Below, in pieces: positions 18,278 to 25,629 of a stretch of DNA of 64,000 bases. Under the pieces are notes generated by a model. The model was not told where the DNA came from. It worked only from the letters and a program-made list of their open reading frames with translations, and ran no database searches. Source of the DNA: JBNKFV01 sp050290265 (GTDB taxonomy: Bacteria; Pseudomonadota; Gammaproteobacteria; Pseudomonadales; Cellvibrionaceae); assembly GCA_050290265.1 (NCBI GenBank), contig JBNKHI010000006.1, forward strand, positions 1 through 64,000, given 5' to 3'. The position numbers and the translations under genes are program-made. Within the stretch, counting starts at the first letter, position 1; every line of letters starts with the position of its first letter.

Positions 18278-19777
18278 TTAGGTAATATTGACCCAAACAC
18301 TTTTTGTTTCGCTGTACATTTCCATAGCGTAGCGGCCCATCTCGCGGCCCCAACCTGATTGCTTATAACCGCCAAAGGCAGCAGAAGGATCAACCAGGTT
18401 GTAGCAATTAATCCAAACACTACCCGCTTGAATTCTATCTGCCAGCTGGTGGGCCATGGTTATATTGGATGTCCAGATGCCAGCACCGAGACCATAGTCA
18501 CTATCGTTGGCCATTTTCACGAGCTCGTCTTGATCACTCCAGCGCGAAACTGTAACAACAGGGCCAAAAATTTCTTCTTTTACAATTCGCATGTCTTCAC
18601 GAACTTCCGTGAAAACCGTCGGCTCAAGGAAAAATCCCTCTTCCAGATCGCCTTCTATCGAACTCGGACGTACACCACCAGTAGCAAGTACTGCACCTTC
18701 GGCTTGTCCAATTTCAATGTACTCTTTTACCCGGTTGTATTGCGCCGCATTGATTAACGGGCCCATATTGACTGAACCATCCAAGCCATTACCCACTTTC
18801 AATGCCTTAGATTTTGCCACCAGGCGATCTACAAATTCATCATAGCAGTCGTTGTGAACATAAAGACGCGAGCCTGCAGTACAGGTTTGTCCTGAGTTAA
18901 AGAAAATGCCATTTAACGCCCCATTTACAGCAGCTTCCAAATCAGCATCGGCACAAATAATATGAGGAGACTTACCGCCTAACTCGAGAGAGACTTTTTT
19001 CAGGTTGCCGGTACTGGCACGGACAATCTTTTTACCGGTCTCGGTAGAACCCGTGAAGGCAATTTTATCAACATCATTATGGTCAACCAGGGCGGCACCA
19101 ACACTGCCGTCACCAGTAACCACATTGATAACACCCGGCGGAAAACCAGCTTCTAGCGCTAACTCAGCTAACCGAATACCAGTTAACGGAGTAGGATCCG
19201 CAGGCTTAAGGATAACAGCGCAACCTGCTGCTACAGCGGGTGCAACTTTCCAGGCAGCCATCGACATTGGGTAATTCCACGGCACGATTAAGCCACAGAC
19301 ACCGACAGGCTGCTTGATGCTGTAATTGAGTATTTTGGCTCCACCACGCGGTGACACAGGTACAGTCTCGCCACCAAACTTAGTTATCCAACCAGCAAAA
19401 TAACGAAAGGTCTTGATAGTGCCTTCAATTTCCACCCAGCGGGTGAGACTGACGGGCTTGCCGTTATCCAAGCACTCCAGCAAAGCCAAGTCATCGGCAT
19501 TTTGTTCAATCAAATCAGCCAATCTGAGCATAAGATTTGTACGATCCATGGCCGTCAGATCTTTCCACGCTGGGTTCTCAAGTGCAGCGCGCGCAGCTTT
19601 GACAGCATTATCTACGTCCACTTCATTAGACATTGGCACAGTGGTTAACAGCTCGCCAGTGGCCGGATTGCGAGTTTCGTAAGTTTTGCCGGTTACAGAA
19701 TCTACAGCTTCGCCATTGATAATCATCTTGACTGGCTGGCTGAGAAAATTTGCTACATTTTCACTAATGGGCTTCAA
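18278..19777 (-). CDS. aldehyde dehydrogenase, first gene of the catabolic operon
   Basis: 499 residues. Catalytic Cys in NSGQTCTAGSR, general-base Glu in ELGGKSPH, cofactor loop FTGSTETGK and the end motif GGYKQSGWGRE are all in place. The start is a TTG at 19777 with a strong AGGAG eight bases upstream; the next in-frame ATG (residue 18) would cut into the conserved N-terminus. It resembles betaine/vanillin/muconate-semialdehyde-type ALDHs. Being promoter-proximal, it may oxidise the semialdehyde formed by the rest of the operon. Confidence 0.92.
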   Translation of the reverse strand: MKPISENVANFLSQPVKMIINGEAVDSVTGKTYETRNPATGELLTTVPMSNEVDVDNAVKAARAALENPAWKDLTAMDRTNLMLRLADLIEQNADDLALLECLDNGKPVSLTRWVEIEGTIKTFRYFAGWITKFGGETVPVSPRGGAKILNYSIKQPVGVCGLIVPWNYPMSMAAWKVAPAVAAGCAVILKPADPTPLTGIRLAELALEAGFPPGVINVVTGDGSVGAALVDHNDVDKIAFTGSTETGKKIVRASTGNLKKVSLELGGKSPHIICADADLEAAVNGALNGIFFNSGQTCTAGSRLYVHNDCYDEFVDRLVAKSKALKVGNGLDGSVNMGPLINAAQYNRVKEYIEIGQAEGAVLATGGVRPSSIEGDLEEGFFLEPTVFTEVREDMRIVKEEIFGPVVTVSRWSDQDELVKMANDSDYGLGAGIWTSNITMAHQLADRIQAGSVWINCYNLVDPSAAFGGYKQSGWGREMGRYAMEMYSETKSVWVNIT

Positions 19778-20177
19778 CGTACTCTCTCCTGATTAGATAA
19801 AATATTTGCGCATTGCGAGTAAAACAGTACCTTAAGAGCTACAGTAGATAGCCACAGAGCCCTTTCGCAAAGCGCCAACGTTGGGGGGATTATAAAAAGT
19901 GCTAGCGCCAAACCTCTACGGTCTATTTCTTTACAGACTGTTGCAGATTTAGAAACAATCACAGACTGGAGCCACCGCAGCAGTAAAACCTCAAAGATCT
20001 GAGCGTTAACACTGGATAAATCGCTGCAGCTATCACCCTAAAACCCATCGACCCAAGGCTCAATGAGCGGCAACATTGTTCCAAATTCGTATCAATCCAT
20101 TGCTAGATTGTCGATACTCCAGCCGCTACACCAGCTGTTAATATTGGTCTCGCATGATCTATTAATAAAAAGTTTGC
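19778..20177. other. divergent control region between the ALDH operon and the flavin oxygenase
   Basis: The non-coding stretch is about 440-465 bp and must carry promoters in both directions. The clearest element is the inverted repeat at 20178-20202. I see no other strong promoter match, and no small gene. Confidence 0.4.
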
Positions 20178-20202
20178 ATTAACTGGACAAGCGCCAGTTA
20201 AT
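20178..20202. promoter_or_regulatory. operator-like inverted repeat before the flavin oxygenase gene
   Basis: ATTAACTGG (20178-20186), seven spacer bases, then CCAGTTAAT (20194-20202); both arms are perfect. It lies 41 bp before the preferred start. The size and spacing fit a dimeric repressor or activator site; a hairpin in the leader is the alternative, but no T-run follows. Confidence 0.45.
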
Positions 20203-20242
20203 TTCCATAAGACAAACCATGAGCTCGGGAGACGTCAACAAC

Positions 20243-21445
20243 ATGAGTACAGCTATCGCAGAGCAGGCACTCAACAAAAACGCATTAGCAGAACAGTTAC
20301 TACAAAAAGCACGAGACCTGATACCCGTTTTACGGCAGCGTGAAAAAGAGTGTATTGCAGCCAAAAAGGTACCTGATAAAACCATCCAGGACTTCGAAGA
20401 AGCGGGCTTTTTCCGGGTTCTACAGCCTGCCCGATGGGGTGGATACGAACTACCACCTATTGTTTATGCTGATATAGCCAGAATCCTGGCAGAAGGTTGC
20501 ATGTCCAGCGCCTGGGTTTATGGTGTTGTAGCCGTTCATAATTGGCAAATGGGCCTTTACCCCGACCAGGCAGCTCAGGACGTATGGGGCGACAACCAAA
20601 ATGTTCGTATCGGTTCGTCTTACATGCCGGTAGGTAAAGTCACTAAAGTAGACGGTGGCTACCGTATGAGTGGTCACTGGATGTTTTCAAGCGGCTGCCA
20701 ACATTGCGACTGGACTATTCTTGGGGCTAATGTCCCACCTCAACAGCCCGGTGAAGCACCAGAAGCATTGTGCTTCCTGGTACCACGTTCAGACTACAAA
20801 ATTGTCGAGAACTGGGATGTAATGGGCCTTAAAGGTACAGGGAGTCACGATGTCATTCTGGAAGACGTGTTTATTCCAGAACATCGCACGGTCAAAGACC
20901 TGGACATGTTCAATATCAAATGCCCCGGTCACGCCGTTAACACCTCACCTCTTTACAACGTACCTTTCGCACAAATCTTCAACCGCACTGTCTCTACAAC
21001 TGCACTGGGAACACTGAAACGTGCCCTTGAAGAGTACGTTGACTCCACTCGGTCACGCGTTTCCACTTATGGTGGCGCCAAGCTAGCGAACACTCCTCGC
21101 ATTCAAAATATGATTTCCGAAGTTGCACGAACCTTGGATGAGCGCCTACTCATATATACTCGAGACTGCAATGAAATTATGGAACATGCTGTCAATGACA
21201 CATGGACACTTGAACGCAGAGCAGCACTGGGGGCGTCATGTACCTCTACCGTGGACGCATGCATGAATGCTATCGATAAACTGATGATGTTTAGCGGCGC
21301 AAAAGCACTCTATGGCGGTGTCGTTCAGCAAGCATTTTTAGACCTGCACATGGCCCGTGGTCATACCGCGAACAATCCCTTCCCCTACGCCGAGAACCAT
21401 GGCGGCATGATGTTTGGTTTAGAGAACCAAACTATCGATATATAA
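20243..21445 (+). CDS. flavin-dependent monooxygenase, oxygenase component (HsaA/HPAH-C2-like)
   Basis: About 400 residues with the acyl-CoA dehydrogenase fold used by two-component aromatic hydroxylases. Recognisable parts: FRVLQPARWGGYE, CMSSAWVYGVVAVHNW, GHWMFSSGCQHCDWTILGA, and the C-terminal MMFSGAKALYGG and MARGHTANNPF. In HsaA and 4-hydroxyphenylacetate hydroxylase C2 the equivalent protein uses reduced flavin from a separate reductase to hydroxylate a phenol. The reductase here is the convergent gene ending at 21710. The ATG at 20243 has GGGAG upstream; an ATG at 20219 would add eight residues but has no ribosome site. Confidence 0.88.
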   Translation: MSTAIAEQALNKNALAEQLLQKARDLIPVLRQREKECIAAKKVPDKTIQDFEEAGFFRVLQPARWGGYELPPIVYADIARILAEGCMSSAWVYGVVAVHNWQMGLYPDQAAQDVWGDNQNVRIGSSYMPVGKVTKVDGGYRMSGHWMFSSGCQHCDWTILGANVPPQQPGEAPEALCFLVPRSDYKIVENWDVMGLKGTGSHDVILEDVFIPEHRTVKDLDMFNIKCPGHAVNTSPLYNVPFAQIFNRTVSTTALGTLKRALEEYVDSTRSRVSTYGGAKLANTPRIQNMISEVARTLDERLLIYTRDCNEIMEHAVNDTWTLERRAALGASCTSTVDACMNAIDKLMMFSGAKALYGGVVQQAFLDLHMARGHTANNPFPYAENHGGMMFGLENQTIDI

Positions 21446-21500
21446 GTCCCGTCAAACACTTGCCTAGCGAGTGCAACACCGGACTCTATTGGAAAACTCG

Positions 21501-21531
21501 AAAAACCACCTTTTTATAAGGTGGTTTTTTT
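21501..21531 (+). terminator. terminator after the flavin oxygenase gene
   Basis: A 12-bp stem (21501-21512 with 21518-21529, core ACCACCTT/AAGGTGGT) with a five-base loop and a T-run overlapping the 3' arm. Confidence 0.88.
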
Positions 21532-21613
21532 ATGCCTCTTAAATATCTCTTACTCAGCGATCAGTCTTGCTTCTGTACATTGCATCTATACTTATTCGAA
21601 CTTTTCTACAGAG

Positions 21614-21652
21614 CATAAAAAACCGGACATAAACAACTATGCTTATGTCCGG
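21614..21652 (-). terminator. terminator of the flavin reductase operon
   Basis: CCGGACATAA (21623-21632) pairs perfectly with TTATGTCCGG (21643-21652). Read on the minus strand the stem is followed by six T residues. It ends the EamA-reductase transcript and, with the plus-strand terminator, insulates the convergent pair. Confidence 0.88.
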
Positions 21653-21709
21653 CAACAACAACACTCTAACGAAGAGGAGAATTATCGCCCTACTGAAGCA
21701 GATGAAAAA

Positions 21710-22711
21710 CTATGCCCAAAGGTCAGGAACACCAGGGTCAGTCTTGTCGATAATACGACGCATATAGCCAATAAATTCTGTTAGCTCTTCTGGCGTGAAG
21801 TCAGCCAGTGCCTGTTCCTGCTTGATCATATCGGCACTTAACAGCTTAACGTAAATCGACTTGCCTTTTTCGGTAACCGCTATTTCGCCAGTAGCTTTAT
21901 CAATGATATTAAGCAGGCCTAACTGTTCCATCTCCAAACAATCATCCATATCAGGAACACAACCTGTATGCGCTAAAAATTCGATAACATCGCTTAATGC
22001 CATTTGCTTTTTGACGCACAAGACAGAAAGAACAAAATAGTGAACCTCTTTTAAACCAATTTTCTTCAGCTCATGCAGTAGCGGCAAATGTAATTGGTAA
22101 TGGGCTCTCGATACGAGATACCCCATAAAGTCTGAACTAAAAGCTCCACTACTGAAATCAAGTACAGACTTAATATCCTTAACCTGATCCAGGCATTCTT
22201 TCGCTCTCGCATAGCGACCACCATGGAATATCAAGGGCTTAGCATCAAATGCCTGGTACTCCAAGACTTCACCAACCAGAATCACATGATCACCGCCATC
22301 ATATTCATAGGCCAGCTTACATTGAAAACAAGCGGCACACTCTGGTAACAACGGCACTTCGCCTTGGCCCAAGGTGCACTCAATATTGGCAAACTTATCT
22401 TCACCACGACGGGCGAAATTATTGGATAGGTGCTCTTGACCAGCCGCTAGAACATGGACAGCAAAATACCCATGCTTGGAAAAGGCATCCAAACTCGCAG
22501 AGGATTTATCTATTGACCAAAGTACCAACGGCGGATCCAACGACACCGTATTGAATGAACTAGCGGTTACGCCCACATAGTGGCCGTCTGTATCTCGGGT
22601 GGTTATTACCGTGACGCCGGTTGCAAATTGCCCCAAAGCGTTCCGGAATTCACGTGGATCTATCGTTTTCACAAACACACTCTCCCAACTGGTAGTTATT
22701 AGTTTTTTCAT
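21710..22711 (-). CDS. flavin reductase with fused C-terminal MarR-like domain (HPAH-C1-like)
   Basis: 333 residues. Residues 10-165 form a flavin-reductase-like split-barrel domain (FRNALGQFATGVTVITT, TASSFNTVSLDPPLVLW, HVILVGEVLEY). Residues 180-330 look like a winged helix of the MarR kind (YLVSRAHYQLHLPLLHELKKIG, then VTEKGKSIYVKL). The same fusion is known in the C1 reductase of Acinetobacter p-hydroxyphenylacetate hydroxylase, where the tail makes reduction respond to substrate. The start ATG at 22711 overlaps the EamA stop as TAATG, so a longer frame to 22756 is rejected. It should supply reduced flavin to the oxygenase at 20243. Confidence 0.88.
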   Translation of the reverse strand: MKKLITTSWESVFVKTIDPREFRNALGQFATGVTVITTRDTDGHYVGVTASSFNTVSLDPPLVLWSIDKSSASLDAFSKHGYFAVHVLAAGQEHLSNNFARRGEDKFANIECTLGQGEVPLLPECAACFQCKLAYEYDGGDHVILVGEVLEYQAFDAKPLIFHGGRYARAKECLDQVKDIKSVLDFSSGAFSSDFMGYLVSRAHYQLHLPLLHELKKIGLKEVHYFVLSVLCVKKQMALSDVIEFLAHTGCVPDMDDCLEMEQLGLLNIIDKATGEIAVTEKGKSIYVKLLSADMIKQEQALADFTPEELTEFIGYMRRIIDKTDPGVPDLWA

Positions 22712-23637
22712 TACACACGAAACAAACCCCGCAGCCGGCTTCGCATAGCAAACCAATTAAATGGATAACTCATTCTTGCCAAAATCACAGCAATAAAAAT
22801 AAAGGCACTTCCCAGAATCTGCATCTGAGAAAAGGTTTCGGACAGTACAATCCAAGCCAATATGGCAACCAACACAGGTTCCGTAATGAAAAGAAACCCT
22901 GCACCGGAAGCACTCACGCGGCCCTGAGCATAGTTCTGGAACACAAACCTAATAGCGGTAGCAACAACAGCCAGGTATAACAACTCGTATCGCACCTGAT
23001 ACAGGCTGGACAACGTTATTGTGTCCGCCTCGAATATCAGTGCGAATATTGTCGTGACGACCGACACCGTTGCCAATTGCACCCAGACGAAACAAATGGA
23101 ATCAAACCGCTGTGCAAACCTGTGAGTTAACAAAATATGTGCTGAGAAACCAAAAGCACAAATAAAAAACCAAACGTCAGAAATGCTTACAGACATCCCC
23201 TGCTTATAATTTAGCAGGCCCAAACCGAGCAGGCCGAGTGGCAACGCCAACAATACATTGGGCGTTAATACATCTCGAAAAATTAACGCTGCAAACAGAG
23301 GCACCATCAGTCCATCCAGGCTGACGATAAATGCCGCCGGCCCAATGTGGTCAGACTCGGCTATACCAAATTGCCAGGTAATCACAGCAAAACTTAACAC
23401 CAAGCCCAAAGCCCCACCTGTTAATGCCAGGGATTTTGTAAAGTGCTTTTTACGTGGAAGAACCAGAAAAACCAATAAACCTGCTGCCAATAAATAACGT
23501 ACACTCATCAAGGCATACGGCGTTATAACTTCCAGAGCCCATTTACAAAATATATAATTCGTTGCCGCGATCAAAACAACGAGGCTAAACAGGCCATAGG
23601 TGATAACAAGGTCTCTTACACTAATATTTGCTTTCAT
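22711..23637 (-). CDS. EamA/DMT family transporter
   Basis: 308 residues with ten hydrophobic helices in two EamA repeats of five. The second repeat has FQNYAQGRVSASGAGFLFITEPV, a typical EamA signature, and the C-terminus is basic. The family exports or imports small metabolites. Its stop codon overlaps the reductase start (TAATG), so the two are made together; an uptake or export role for the hydroxylase substrate is reasonable inference. Confidence 0.88.
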   Translation of the reverse strand: MKANISVRDLVITYGLFSLVVLIAATNYIFCKWALEVITPYALMSVRYLLAAGLLVFLVLPRKKHFTKSLALTGGALGLVLSFAVITWQFGIAESDHIGPAAFIVSLDGLMVPLFAALIFRDVLTPNVLLALPLGLLGLGLLNYKQGMSVSISDVWFFICAFGFSAHILLTHRFAQRFDSICFVWVQLATVSVVTTIFALIFEADTITLSSLYQVRYELLYLAVVATAIRFVFQNYAQGRVSASGAGFLFITEPVLVAILAWIVLSETFSQMQILGSAFIFIAVILARMSYPFNWFAMRSRLRGLFRV

Positions 23638-23707
23638 TACGTCTATAACTCAACCTATCTCATTAAAAGCATCGTTTAGTGCGAGAAAAAATCGAAAACT
23701 ACAAGCA

Positions 23708-23980
23708 CTACTCGTCTTTAAACACAATATCCTGAGTTTTTAAGAACTCGACATCGGCGTATTTTTTAAGTCGTTCCAAAAGCACATCAGCCTTTTGCTG
23801 GTTACGCGTGCTGACACGTAAATACTGCTGCTGATCCCCCTTGAACCCAAAAACTTCCGATGAATAGTACACAAAGACAATTTCATGACAGAACGGTAAA
23901 TCGCCAAGGTCATCACGCAAATCTTTTTCTAACGTTTCTCGTTGGCTATTGGTGTAACCTAACAACTCAATCGATGGCAT
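23708..23980 (-). CDS. small uncharacterised protein with N-terminal Pro-2
   Basis: 90 residues, soluble, no signal peptide. After Met removal the first residue would be proline (MPSIELLGY), the position used as catalytic base by tautomerase-superfamily proteins; size and alternating strands (VFVYYSSEVFGF, QQYLRVST) are compatible with that fold or with DUF1904-like relatives. I do not recognise it firmly. It lies 70 bp upstream of the EamA gene on the same strand and may belong to the same transcript. Confidence 0.55.
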   Translation of the reverse strand: MPSIELLGYTNSQRETLEKDLRDDLGDLPFCHEIVFVYYSSEVFGFKGDQQQYLRVSTRNQQKADVLLERLKKYADVEFLKTQDIVFKDE

Positions 23981-24030
23981 AAATTTTCCCCAAATTATTT
24001 CGGTAATAGTACATACCGCGTAGTACTAAT

Positions 24031-24069
24031 CGCCCCCGCCCAGCATCGACATAACGCATAGCGGGGGTG
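24031..24069 (-). terminator. GC-rich hairpin after the MFS gene
   Basis: CGCCCCCGC (24031-24039) faces GCGGGGGTG (24061-24069), with one G-T pair. No T-run follows on the minus strand, so termination is uncertain. Confidence 0.3.
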
Positions 24070-24076
24070 CAATGTC

Positions 24077-25255
24077 TTAGAACGCTGGCTGCAATTGCGC
24101 TTGCTTAGCTTTCCATAAATTCAATAGCAGATAAGTAAGAACAAAAGTGCCTGCCAGACAAGCGATACCAAGGTAGGAGATAGACTCAAGATGTCCAGGT
24201 GAGATAATTAATGCAGCCAGGAATGGGCCAGCGGCAACACCTACAGTTTGTAGAGATCCCATTAGCACAACGATCCTGCCCTCTGGATCAAGCTCGGCCA
24301 TAATGCCAGAAAAATAGGGCTGACAAAGATTCCAGCTAAAGTTGAAAGCCATTACGGCCACGTAGAAAAGCGTAACCGACAGTTCCATGGTCAGCAAAAT
24401 CATACTAATTGCTTGCAGTATCAAGCCAAAAGTAATCGGTAAAAGCCTGCCAAATCGATCACCCAATAAAGTGGCCAACCCGGCGCCCAGTACGCCAGCT
24501 AAAGCAGAAAGCGCTAAAGCACCGCCAACAGTACTAGCCGATATTCCACCGTTCATACCAATGCGTTCTAGGTAAGACCACACCGCCCCCTGGGCGATAA
24601 AAAACAGGACAACCATTGCCAAACCTATTCCTGCCAACAAGTAAGGAAGCGGCACTTCTTTACCAGGAGCAACCTCTCTAACAATAGACTGAGAAACCAA
24701 CCAAGGCAGAAACAAAATATTGACAACGCACAATGCGATTAAAAATATAAAAACAGACTGATGGCCTAGCCCAGATACGAGATAAGGAAATAGATAAAGC
24801 GCAATTGCAGAAAATATAAGTGCAAAAACAAGATAGATAGCAAAGGAACGATCCGGCTTACTGGTAGCGCCCAGTGCCGCAAACGAAACAGCTACGGCAA
24901 TCCCCTCTCCGGTACCGGCTATAACCCTGGACACCAGCATGGCTGAATAGTTATCTGCAAGCAGAGAGAACAGATTGCCAATGCCTAAAATAACTAAGCC
25001 TATCAGGGCTAGAATTCGCCAGTTCATTCTACCGATAACCAGGGCTGACAACCCTGTGGCGATAGCAAAGGTAAAAATGTCAACCGATGCTACAAAACCT
25101 AACTGACTCTCAGTTAACCCTAGCGCGGTGACAATGACACCCAGCAGACCAGGCATCAGCAATATTGTAGAAGCCCCAACCGTACCCAATATCGTTGCAG
25201 CAATCAGCGCTCTAGAGCTGTCGTGATCGTGAATAACTAATGTCTTATTCGTCAT
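24077..25255 (-). CDS. MFS transporter
   Basis: 392 residues with about twelve hydrophobic segments. The motif between helices 2 and 3 (ATGLSALVIGRMNWR) and the glycine-rich motif GLATLLGDRFGRLLP in the second half fit the major facilitator family, and AGTGEGIAVAVSFAALG fits helices 4-5. It is preceded by a TonB-dependent receptor gene on the same strand, with a 374-bp gap. The two could form an outer/inner membrane uptake route; substrate unknown. Confidence 0.82.
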   Translation of the reverse strand: MTNKTLVIHDHDSSRALIAATILGTVGASTILLMPGLLGVIVTALGLTESQLGFVASVDIFTFAIATGLSALVIGRMNWRILALIGLVILGIGNLFSLLADNYSAMLVSRVIAGTGEGIAVAVSFAALGATSKPDRSFAIYLVFALIFSAIALYLFPYLVSGLGHQSVFIFLIALCVVNILFLPWLVSQSIVREVAPGKEVPLPYLLAGIGLAMVVLFFIAQGAVWSYLERIGMNGGISASTVGGALALSALAGVLGAGLATLLGDRFGRLLPITFGLILQAISMILLTMELSVTLFYVAVMAFNFSWNLCQPYFSGIMAELDPEGRIVVLMGSLQTVGVAAGPFLAALIISPGHLESISYLGIACLAGTFVLTYLLLNLWKAKQAQLQPAF

Positions 25256-25567
25256 TGAAATCTACTTTTGAATGAGTTGAATATTATTTTGTTACCCAAG
25301 AGGAACACTTAAGTCACACAAGGCTATCCATTATGGGCTCTATCTGCCATATAAGTGCCTAGACTACCAATATAGGTTAAAGGAACAAGCCACAATAAGC
25401 AGACTGTTTATTACAAAAATGCAACAATCAAAGTATGTGTATTTTACGCTAGCCGCCCACACTCCCCCGATCAACAGTGACATACGGCGAAAAACGTCAT
25501 AGCCAAATAGGAGTTATCACACTATGGAAGTAGCAAAAGGAAGGAAAAATCAGGAGGTAATACAACA
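25256..25567. other. gap between MFS gene and TonB receptor
   Basis: No gene or RNA is seen. It presumably contains the MFS promoter. The only clear structure of the wider 374-bp gap is the hairpin at 25568-25598. Confidence 0.35.
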
Positions 25568-25598
25568 ACACGACTGCCACTAATAGCAGCAGTCGTGT
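25568..25598 (-). terminator. hairpin after the TonB receptor gene
   Basis: ACACGACTGC (25568-25577) pairs perfectly with GCAGTCGTGT (25589-25598), loop of 11. On the minus strand the following bases are TTGTTGTATT, a poor T-run, so it may be a terminator or an mRNA 3' stabiliser. Confidence 0.5.
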
Positions 25599-25629
25599 AC
25601 CTGTAACAGAGAAGTGTTAAGTCAAGTAG

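Noticed and set aside
19774..19962. 62-residue frame upstream of the ALDH
   Set aside because: It overlaps the ALDH start and its ribosome site, with no recognisable sequence.
21710..22756. Longer flavin reductase frame starting at 22756
   Set aside because: The extra 15 residues run into the EamA gene; the ATG at 22711 overlaps the EamA stop as TAATG and gives the usual N-terminus.
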